DNA of 25,041 bases, taken from contig JBEVKV010000560.1 of assembly GCA_040509515.1 (NCBI GenBank), positions 1-25,041 of the forward strand, in the 5' to 3' direction. Below the pieces are notes generated by a model, which saw nothing but the letters and a program-made list of their open reading frames with translations, made no database searches and was not told the origin of the DNA. This DNA comes from QHXN01 sp040509515. GTDB lineage: Bacteria > Acidobacteriota > Blastocatellia > Pyrinomonadales > Pyrinomonadaceae. Both the position numbers and the translations under genes were made by a program. Below are positions 15,124 through 21,664 of this stretch, piece after piece; position 1 is the first letter of the stretch; every line of letters starts with the position of its first letter.

Positions 15124-16872
15124 TCAGCCGCGGCTCGTCGCCGTTCGCCTTCGCTTACCTTTAACGGGTCGCGGCTCGGCGAGCGGGAGGTCTACCGTGA
15201 TGGGCGCGTGGTCGGAGATGCGATCCTGTAAGGCGTCGTTCAGACTCTTCAGCGTGCGCCCGAAGTGCGGGGCGAAGCGGTGCGGCTGTTCCGTGTCGTC
15301 ATTTTCCGTCAGCGCGGGCGGCCTGACGAAAATCCAGTCGAGTTTGAACTTGCCGACGAACGCGATGGTGCGCTCCACCTCGTAGGTCGTGACGAACCCT
15401 TTGTCGCCGCGCTGGTTCGAGTTCGCCAGCGTGTCGTCCCTGTCGCCGACCGAGCGCCCGCGCTCGCCGCGGAAGTCGAAGGCGTTGCCGTCGGCGAAGC
15501 GGAAGTCTTTCAGCTTGTCGAAGAAGCCGGCCTCGGGGTTCGAGGCGACGAGCGGGACGCTGCGCACGGTCGGGTCGGCCTGCTTGCGGTAGGTGTTAAT
15601 TCCCGTGAGTAGAAGCGTCGGCAGCCTGATGCCCGTCAGGAGGCCGAGACCCTGTTTGATCCAGAAACTTTTACTGCCCAGCCGGTTCTTCAGGAGGCGC
15701 GCGGCCGAGAGGGGCGTCCCGTCCTGCGTCGAGGTGTTCATGTCGCCGGCCACGACGACCGGCCCCTTCGCGTCTTTAATCCGGGCCAGCAGCTCTTCAA
15801 GCTGTTTGCGCCGCCCTTCGGGCTTGGTCTTGTCTTCGAGGTGCGTGGCGACGACGGTCATCCGCCCGCCCGGTAGACGCTCGTCGGCAATCTCGGCAGT
15901 CAGCATCATGCGCCCGCCGCGCCGCACCTCGCGCCGCACCTTCTCCTCGAAGACCAGCTCGCCCGCCTTGCGCCTGCCTTCTTCCAGCGGCCTGACGCTT
16001 TTCAGCTCATCCTTGTACCAGTCGTGCGGCTGGTGCTCGAACGGCTCAAGCCGGACGTTCTCCAACGGAAAGCGGCTGAGGATGGCCGTGCCGTGAAGCC
16101 CTCGATAACGCGCCCGTTCGACGCTGATTTCACCGGCGAGTTTGGCCCGATCTTCCGGCGGCAACTCTTCAAACTTCTCCAGCCCGAGCGCAATCGGGTC
16201 GACCTCGACGAACTCGACGCCGTAGGCGTAATTCATCCGCAGAGCCGCGGCCAAGTCCGCGGCCACGTCGCGGTAGTTCGTGCGCCGCATGCCGAAGTCC
16301 ACTTCGTTGAGCACGACGACATCAGCCTGCTTCAGAAGCTGAACCTGTTGCAGGATGAATTTCCGCTTCTCGCTCCCGCGCGGGTACGCGGACGAGTCTA
16401 TGAGCCGGGCGAAGCCCGCCGCGTCGGTGAAGGCGAGCCTGATGGCGTCGTACTCAAGTCCGCGCTCGACGTTCCACATCGCGACCCGCAGGAACCGGCC
16501 GAGCTTCGGCGTTCTCGGCAGCAGCGGCCGCGTGCCGCGCGCCGTCGCGGCGTTGCTGACGAACGGCGTCGTCAGCAAAAGACGCAGCTTGTTCTGCAAA
16601 GCCTCGGGCGGCGTCTCCTGCTCGTAAAGCCGGATGAGTTCGTCGTAGGTGAGCAGCTCCGGCGCTCTTTGCCGAGCGTTCACCTCTAAGGCAGTTAACG
16701 AACACGCGAACGATGCGAGCAGCAGGAGTTTGAGTCGCAAGGCGCGGCCTCTCCACGCAGGCATCCGGCCGGCGCGCTTCCGGTTCCTTTGCCGGTGTCC
16801 TGTCATGTGCATTCGATTGTGGGCAAACTCATACTTTATCGAGTAGCGTCGGTCGAAGTTGAAGAGATTCAT
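15124..16872 (-). CDS. Exported endonuclease/exonuclease/phosphatase-family protein
   Basis: The protein has 582 residues and an EEP fold. Metal and catalytic positions are visible: Asn134 (MWNVERG), Glu190 (LNEVDFG), His260 (HGTAILSRFP), His344 (VATHLEDKT), Asp377 and Asn379 (GDMNTS), DWIFV, and Asp554-His555 (SDHAPI). It is longer than the usual 250-300 residues because of insertions after each motif. A hydrophobic core at about 46-62 with an alanine-type cleavage site indicates export. The start overlaps the upstream gene as ATGA, favouring 16872, but ATG at 16764 would give a more normal signal peptide. The substrate is unknown: extracellular DNA, phospholipid or a sugar/inositol phosphate are all possible for this fold. 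A hairpin terminator follows. Confidence 0.88.
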   Translation of the reverse strand: MNLFNFDRRYSIKYEFAHNRMHMTGHRQRNRKRAGRMPAWRGRALRLKLLLLASFACSLTALEVNARQRAPELLTYDELIRLYEQETPPEALQNKLRLLLTTPFVSNAATARGTRPLLPRTPKLGRFLRVAMWNVERGLEYDAIRLAFTDAAGFARLIDSSAYPRGSEKRKFILQQVQLLKQADVVVLNEVDFGMRRTNYRDVAADLAAALRMNYAYGVEFVEVDPIALGLEKFEELPPEDRAKLAGEISVERARYRGLHGTAILSRFPLENVRLEPFEHQPHDWYKDELKSVRPLEEGRRKAGELVFEEKVRREVRRGGRMMLTAEIADERLPGGRMTVVATHLEDKTKPEGRRKQLEELLARIKDAKGPVVVAGDMNTSTQDGTPLSAARLLKNRLGSKSFWIKQGLGLLTGIRLPTLLLTGINTYRKQADPTVRSVPLVASNPEAGFFDKLKDFRFADGNAFDFRGERGRSVGDRDDTLANSNQRGDKGFVTTYEVERTIAFVGKFKLDWIFVRPPALTENDDTEQPHRFAPHFGRTLKSLNDALQDRISDHAPITVDLPLAEPRPVKGKRRRTATSRG

Positions 16873-17081
16873 TCCGGCGCTTCTTCGTTAGGGGACGAAC
16901 GGCTGTCGTCGTCTTCTTCGTCCGCGTCACGGCGTTGCACTCCGCTCACCCAGCCGGGCGGGTCGCTCGCCGGGAAAGAATCCCTCAAGTCTCTGTCTAT
17001 CTTTTCCTCGACCCTATCCTCGCTCCCACCAAACGTGGGCAGCGCCTCCGCCGGATTCTTATCGTCGGGCTCTACTGCCAT
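16869..17081 (-). CDS. Small acidic SFPASDPP-motif protein
   Basis: This 70-residue, highly acidic, cysteine-free protein starts at ATG 17081, 7 nt after AGGAGGA. The centre reads VEEKIDRDLRDSFPASDPPG, a motif I recognise from many small uncharacterised bacterial proteins with a consensus like DxxLxDSFPASDPPxW. The rest looks disordered and is rich in Asp, Glu and Ser. Its stop codon overlaps the start of the endonuclease/phosphatase-family gene (ATGA), so the two are co-translated. A possible promoter is ATGACA (17270-17265) and GAAAAT (17047+200, that is 17247-17242) on the minus strand with a 17-nt spacer, which would give a leader of about 150 nt. Function unknown. Confidence 0.8.
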   Translation of the reverse strand: MAVEPDDKNPAEALPTFGGSEDRVEEKIDRDLRDSFPASDPPGWVSGVQRRDADEEDDDSRSSPNEEAPE

Positions 17082-17551
17082 TTAATCGTCCTCCTGTGAA
17101 TGCCGAAGCCGCCGGAGCAGCGTGTCTCCCAAAGGCGCAGACCTACCTCGCCGGTCGGCACCCGGCCCGGGTCACTGCTGAAAAGGGATTTACCAATGGA
17201 GGCGAATCCCGGCCGGGCAGTCTTTGCTCTTCCTGACTTTTATTTTCTAATCTTGACTTTAATTTGTCATGGCCGACCGCGCGTGTTCTAACACGTCGGA
17301 CGAGCCACGTCGCCGGCCCCGGCGCTTGAGTCTGTATGTCCGGTGCCGGGCAAACGACCTTGACTCGTCGGGGGCCGGCGTTTAGACTCACGCCACTAAA
17401 TTAGCTGTTTACTGCGGAAACTTTAATCCTTCTACGTGGGCTCGGCTCCGAACGCCTACGCTTGGGCCTTAACCTTTCTACGGCAAACACCATCAATCCT
17501 GCGGGCGGTAAGTATACAGCCCGCGCCGTGGCTTTGAGTCAAGGATGGTGT
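17082..17551. other. 470-nt gene-poor stretch with strong inverted repeats
   Basis: No convincing gene lies here. The part next to 17081 is GC-rich leader. An AT-rich island at about 17236-17270 probably holds the minus-strand promoter (ATGACA, 17 nt, GAAAAT). CGTGTT-CT-AACACG (17282-17295) is a 14-nt palindrome. CGCCGGCCCC (17311-17320) and GGGGCCGGCG (17371-17380) are perfect 10-nt inverted repeats. Inside them GAGTC (17328-17332) can pair with GACTC (17362-17366), while TGAGTCT (17327-17333) can pair instead with AGACTCA (17384-17390). GCGGGC/GCCCGC hairpin arms occur near 17502-17526. This could be a structured RNA, a repeat relic or decayed coding sequence. Confidence 0.4.
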
Positions 17552-17659
17552 ATGAACACGAAAGATGCTTACAAGAAAACGGCCGGGGCGGAAGTCGTCC
17601 GGCCCGGCCTCCTCATCGAACAACATCACCTGAAGCCTTTGGAATTTCCCGAAAGATGA
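17552..17659 (+). CDS. Possible 35-residue ORF upstream of the FMN-reductase remnant
   Basis: ATG 17552 follows AAGGA by six nucleotides and opens a 35-codon frame, MNTKDAYKKTAGAEVVRPGL and onward to LKPLEFPER. Its stop codon overlaps the ATG of the FMN-reductase remnant (ATGA). The peptide is basic and hydrophilic, and I recognise no family. The good ribosome binding site favours translation, but it could equally be a short frame formed when the reductase gene was truncated. Confidence 0.35.
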   Translation: MNTKDAYKKTAGAEVVRPGLLIEQHHLKPLEFPER

Positions 17660-17775
17660 TCGGCAACGCCTCCGAGCGGTTCGACGCGCAGGGGAATCTG
17701 ACGGACGACGCGACGAAAGATTTCATCCGTCAGCTACTACAGAATCTGGTCGAGTGGACGCGGCGAATCGGCTGA
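17656..17775 (+). pseudogene. C-terminal remnant of an NADPH-dependent FMN reductase
   Basis: This 39-codon stretch reads MIGNASERFDAQGNLTDDAT followed by KDFIRQLLQNLVEWTRRIG and a stop. It matches the C-terminal signature of the NADPH-dependent FMN reductase/flavodoxin-fold family (ERFD-x-G-x-LTD-x2-T-x2-FIRQLL-x2-L-x2-W). A complete member has about 180-200 residues with a flavin-binding loop at the N-terminus. The sequence in frame upstream shows nothing like that fold, so at least 140 codons are missing. It is best read as a relic of deletion. It lies 48 nt before the dioxygenase gene. Confidence 0.65.
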
Positions 17776-17823
17776 CCACAAGCGACGGAGCAGAGTCAAT
17801 AATTGAGGTGAGGAGTATCGAAC

Positions 17824-18603
17824 ATGGCTGAACGGATGCCTGCTATTTTCTTCGGGCACGGCAACCCGATGAACGCGCTGGCGAGCAACGCGTGGACGGA
17901 CGGCTGGGCCGCCGTCGGCAAAGACGTTCCGCGACCCCGCGCCGTGCTCTGCATCTCCGCCCACTGGTACCTGCCGGCCACGCTGGTGACCGGCGGCCCC
18001 GCGCCACGCACCATCCACGACTTCGGCGGCTTCCCGCGAGAACTGTTCGCGGTCGAGTACAACGCGCCCGGCGACCCCGCGCTCGCGCGGCGCGTCCGGG
18101 AACTGCTCGCGCCCGTCTCGGTTGACTTAGATGAGCGATGGGGACTCGACCACGGCACATGGTCTGTGCTCTGTCACGTCTTCCCCGAAGCGGACGTGCC
18201 CGTCGTCCAACTCAGCATCGACGAGACGCAGCCGGCGGAGTTCCACTACGAAACCGCGAAGCGGCTCGCCGGCCTGCGCGACGAAGGGGTGCTCATCGTG
18301 GGAAGCGGCAACCTCGTGCATAACCTGCACGCCTACGCGTGGGGCCGTCAGCAGGTCGAGCCGCTCGACTGGGCCGTGCGCTTCGAGGCGCGGGCCCGTG
18401 AGTTGCTGCTAGCCGGCGACCACGGCCCGCTCATCGCCTACGAGACTTTAGGTCGTGACGCCGCCTTGTCGGCTCCAACGCCCGACCATTATTTGCCTCT
18501 CCTCTACGTGATTGCGCAACAGAGTGAAGGCGACGGGGTCGGCTTCCCGGTGGAGGGGTTCGACGGGGGCTCGGTCTCCATGCTCTCGGTCAAAATCGGC
18601 TAA
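17824..18603 (+). CDS. ygiD: YgiD-type extradiol aromatic-ring dioxygenase (DODA family)
   Basis: This 259-residue protein belongs to the class III extradiol dioxygenases related to 4,5-DOPA dioxygenase and E. coli YgiD. Expected metal and active-site histidines are in place: His12 (FFGHGNPMNA), His47 (SAHWYLP), His166 (NLVHNLHAY) and His222 (TPDHYLPLL). Other family marks are TIHDFGGFPRELFAVEYNAP, GLDHGTWSVL and PVVQLSID. These enzymes use a non-haem Fe(II) or Zn site to cleave catechol rings such as L-DOPA. The length matches the family. GTGAGGAG lies 9 nt before ATG 17824. The next gene is an ADOP permease 63 nt downstream on the same strand, which may share its transcript. The physiological substrate is not evident. 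Confidence 0.92.
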   Translation: MAERMPAIFFGHGNPMNALASNAWTDGWAAVGKDVPRPRAVLCISAHWYLPATLVTGGPAPRTIHDFGGFPRELFAVEYNAPGDPALARRVRELLAPVSVDLDERWGLDHGTWSVLCHVFPEADVPVVQLSIDETQPAEFHYETAKRLAGLRDEGVLIVGSGNLVHNLHAYAWGRQQVEPLDWAVRFEARARELLLAGDHGPLIAYETLGRDAALSAPTPDHYLPLLYVIAQQSEGDGVGFPVEGFDGGSVSMLSVKIG

Positions 18604-18666
18604 AGGCATCGGGGCTTCGCACGTTTGCTCCGCTCGAATATTTGTGCGAAGCCAAACGGAGGAGTG

Positions 18667-21180
18667 ATGTCCATCCTGCTGCAAGACCTGCGATACGCCA
18701 TCCGGACGCTGCTGAAGAAACCCGGCTTTGCGCTGATTGCCGTCGCCACGCTCGCGGTCGGCATCGGCGCGAACACCGCGGTTTTCAGCATCGTCAACGC
18801 CATCCTCTTTCGCCCGCGGCCGGTGGCGCAGCCCGAGCGGCTCGTCGAGCTCTACGTCGGGGACGCGGGCAGCCCTTACCAGACCGGCTCTTACGAGGAC
18901 TTTCTGATATTTCGTGACCAACCCGAAATTTTCTCCGGCCTCGCCGCTTACAGTGTCGAGCAGTTCAAACTCGGCGGCGCGGAGGATGTCGAACTGGTTT
19001 GGGGTGAGGCGGTCTCCGGCAACTACTTCGAGTTGCTGGGGGTGAACGCGGCGAGGGGCCGCACCTTTCTGCCGGAAGAAGATCAAAACCCCGGCACCCA
19101 TCCGGTGGCCGTCATCAGCCACGGTCTGTGGCAACGCCGTTTCGGCGCAGACCCGGCGGTCATCGGCCAAACAATCACTCTCAACCACCAGCCGCTCACC
19201 GTAATCGGGGTCGCGCCGCCGCAATACACGGGCATGGTTCGGGGCTTGGCGGTCGAGGTCTGGATTCCGCTGATGATGGTGCCGCGGACGGCTCCACAGT
19301 ACGGCCTCGCCCGTCTAAACAGTCGCGGGAACTCCTGGCTCTTCATGGTCGGCCGGCTCAGACCCGGGGCGACGCTCGAACAAACGCGCGCGCGATTCGA
19401 TGTCATCTCAAAGCAGTTGCAGCAAGCCTACCCGGAACACTGGCGCGAAAAGCAGGACGGGTCAGACGAGGTCAGGGAGAAGTTTGTCACCGTCCTCCCG
19501 GAGAGCGAGACCCGGATTCACCCGCAGGCTCAATCGAGCGCCTACGCGGCAATCGCCCTCATTCTGGTCATGATCAATCTGGTCATGCTGATCGCGTGTA
19601 TGAACCTCGCCGGGTTGTTGCTGGCGCGCGCTCTGGGACGCCGGCGAGAGATTGCCGTGCGCTTGGCACTCGGGGCGGGGCGCGGCCGGGTCGTACGACA
19701 ACTGTTGACGGAAAGCGTTCTCCTCGCGTTGGCCGCCGGCGTGGCCGGGACGCTGCTGGCGACGTGGCTGACAAGTCTTCTGGTGGCCTTCATACCCACG
19801 CTGCCGGAGGGAGTCCGTCTGTCGATAGACCTGCAAATGGATTGGCGCGTGCTGGCTTACACGTTCGGATTTTCATTATTCGTCGGAGTGCTCTTCGGCC
19901 TTGTCCCCGCCCTGCAAATCTCCCGGCCGGACGTGGTCGCGACGCTGAACGAGGGCGCGCAGGTTTTCGCGGGCGGCCACGCCCAGTCGCGTTTGCGAAA
20001 CGGGTTGATAGTCGCACAGGTCGCGTTGGCGCTCCTGCTGCTGACGGGCGTGGGGCTGGCCGTGCGGAGCTTACAAAACATCAGTCCGACGCGATTGGGT
20101 TTTGATTCGGCGAATCTGGTGGTGGCCCCGCTGACGCTGGAACGGCAATACGACCGCGCCCGCAGCCAGCAGTTCTACCGGCAACTGTCGGAACAGACTC
20201 TCGCTCTGCCCGGGGCGCGGAAGGTCAGTTTTGTCGACGTGCCGCCGGGAGGGTTGTTGGGCCGGCAGCGCCGTTCGGTCGGAATCGAAGGTTACGGGCC
20301 GTCCGCCGGCGAAAGCATGGAGGTCGATTACAACACGATTGGCGAGGGCTACTTAACGTCGATGAATATCCCGGTGGTGCGGGGGCGCGATTTCGACGAA
20401 CGCGACCGCGACGGCGCGCCGTGTGTGGCCGTCGTCAACGAGTCCTTCGAGCGGCGTTACTTCGCGGGCGGAAGGGCGTTGGGCAAACACCTGACCAAGT
20501 TCGAGTCGTCGACGGTCAGACAAAGTTGCGAGATCGTCGGCGTGGTGCGTGACAACAAAGTCCAGTCGCTGCAAAAAGAGCCTCTGCCCTGGTTCGCTTT
20601 CCCGCTGCAACAGTCACACGCGACGAGGATGCTGATGCTCGTTCACACCGCGGGCGCTCCGGAGAGCATGGTGCCCGCGGTGCGCCGCGCCGTTCAATAT
20701 CTCGACCAGAATATTCCCGTCTCCGACGTTCTGACTTTGAACGACACCTTCGAGCCGGTGCTCTTTATGTACCGCCTCTTCGGAATAGTCGTCGGCGCGT
20801 GTGGGGGTTTGGCCGTGTTGCTGGCCTCGCTGGGAATCTACGGGACTGTCTCCTACGTCGTCGCCCAACGCACCCGGGAGATTGGCATCCGCGTGGCTCT
20901 GGGCGCAAACAAGCGTGACATTTTAGGGCTGGTGATACGACAGGGGATGCTTCGGGTGGTTTACGGATTGGGACTGGGACTGCTGCTGGCTCTGGCGCTG
21001 ACGAGAGTGTTAGCCAGCTCGGTGTTCGGCGTCGACCTCTTATACGGCGTGAGCGCCAACGACCCGCTGACGTACGTGGTGGTCGGCGCCGTGTTGCTGA
21101 CGGTCACGCTGCTGGCGTGCTACATCCCGGCGCGGGTGGCGACGAAAGTCGATCCGCTGGTGGCGCTGCGGTATGAGTAG
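18667..21180 (+). CDS. ADOP-type MacB/FtsX permease without prefix domain
   Basis: The protein is 837 residues from ATG 18667, placed behind GGAGGAG; the frame is open further upstream but without a ribosome binding site. It starts directly with MSILLQDLRYAIRTLLKKPG and the first membrane span (ATLAVGIGANTAVFSIVNAI), so the soluble N-terminal prefix seen in the other two ADOPs here is absent. Two periplasmic core plus FtsX blocks follow, with MNLAGLLLARALGRRREIAV and LGAGRGRVVRQLLTES in the first. The C-terminus is YIPARVATKVDPLVALRYE. No PadR gene precedes it; it follows ygiD by 63 nt. No ATPase partner is present. The substrate is unknown. Confidence 0.94.
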   Translation: MSILLQDLRYAIRTLLKKPGFALIAVATLAVGIGANTAVFSIVNAILFRPRPVAQPERLVELYVGDAGSPYQTGSYEDFLIFRDQPEIFSGLAAYSVEQFKLGGAEDVELVWGEAVSGNYFELLGVNAARGRTFLPEEDQNPGTHPVAVISHGLWQRRFGADPAVIGQTITLNHQPLTVIGVAPPQYTGMVRGLAVEVWIPLMMVPRTAPQYGLARLNSRGNSWLFMVGRLRPGATLEQTRARFDVISKQLQQAYPEHWREKQDGSDEVREKFVTVLPESETRIHPQAQSSAYAAIALILVMINLVMLIACMNLAGLLLARALGRRREIAVRLALGAGRGRVVRQLLTESVLLALAAGVAGTLLATWLTSLLVAFIPTLPEGVRLSIDLQMDWRVLAYTFGFSLFVGVLFGLVPALQISRPDVVATLNEGAQVFAGGHAQSRLRNGLIVAQVALALLLLTGVGLAVRSLQNISPTRLGFDSANLVVAPLTLERQYDRARSQQFYRQLSEQTLALPGARKVSFVDVPPGGLLGRQRRSVGIEGYGPSAGESMEVDYNTIGEGYLTSMNIPVVRGRDFDERDRDGAPCVAVVNESFERRYFAGGRALGKHLTKFESSTVRQSCEIVGVVRDNKVQSLQKEPLPWFAFPLQQSHATRMLMLVHTAGAPESMVPAVRRAVQYLDQNIPVSDVLTLNDTFEPVLFMYRLFGIVVGACGGLAVLLASLGIYGTVSYVVAQRTREIGIRVALGANKRDILGLVIRQGMLRVVYGLGLGLLLALALTRVLASSVFGVDLLYGVSANDPLTYVVVGAVLLTVTLLACYIPARVATKVDPLVALRYE

Positions 21181-21257
21181 CCAACCTGAAACCAACCGGG
21201 TTTGAGAATTTGATGGAACCTTGAAGCGTTCTCGCCGTATGTGAATGCATTCTCCTA

Positions 21258-21313
21258 TTGACATTCTATACGAGAGGGCTTATCTCTTTCGTACAGACGA
21301 CCTATAGGAGGGG
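21258..21313 (+). promoter_or_regulatory. Promoter and possible operator of the second padR-ADOP operon
   Basis: TTGACA (21258-21263), a perfect -35, is followed after 17 nt by TATCTC (21281-21286), a moderate -10. An imperfect inverted repeat, TCTATACGA (21265-21273) and TCGTACAGA (21289-21297), eight of nine paired, flanks the -10 and could be the PadR operator. AGGAGGGG (21306-21313) is the ribosome binding site for ATG 21320. Unlike the first padR gene, this one has a normal leader. Confidence 0.6.
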
Positions 21314-21319
21314 TTTTGG

Positions 21320-21652
21320 ATGGCCGGAAAGAAAATCGATCTCTTACAGGGGACGCTCCACCTGCTGGCACTGAAGGCGCTGGCGCTCGGGCCGCTGCAC
21401 GGGCTCGGCGTCTCAAACCGCATAGAGCAGATTACCAAGGGGGCCTTTCAGGTCAAGCCCGGCTCGCTCTTCCCGGCCCTGCACCGGATGGAAGAGGCGG
21501 GCTGGCTCGAATCATCCTGGGGCGAGTCGGAGAACAACCGCCGGGCCAAGTACTACCGGCTCACCAAAGCCGGCCGGCGTCAGTTGGAGACCGAGACCGA
21601 GGACTGGCAGCGGATTTCCGTTGCGATAGCGAGCGCCCTCAAAGCCACCTAG
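21320..21652 (+). CDS. PadR-family transcriptional repressor
   Basis: This 110-residue PadR protein reads KIDLLQGTLHLLALKALALG, then GLGVSNRIEQ, then the wing GSLFPALHRMEEAGWLESSW, and YYRLTKAGRRQLETE. It is the same short subtype as the PadR at 5689-6054 but clearly diverged from it, and the two operators differ in sequence. It lies 12 nt before an ADOP permease gene in the same direction, so it most likely represses that operon. A strong -35, a likely operator and AGGAGGGG precede it. Confidence 0.95.
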   Translation: MAGKKIDLLQGTLHLLALKALALGPLHGLGVSNRIEQITKGAFQVKPGSLFPALHRMEEAGWLESSWGESENNRRAKYYRLTKAGRRQLETETEDWQRISVAIASALKAT

Positions 21653-21664
21653 AGAGTAGCGCCG

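Noticed and set aside
17282..17295. Palindrome CGTGTT-CT-AACACG as a third copy of the USP element
   Set aside because: Only one half resembles the element; the partner GGTGTT at 11-nt spacing is absent, so it does not fit the consensus.
18448..19224. 258-codon open frame on the minus strand
   Set aside because: It lies opposite ygiD and the ADOP gene, has no recognisable motif, and is an effect of GC-rich codon use on the complementary strand.
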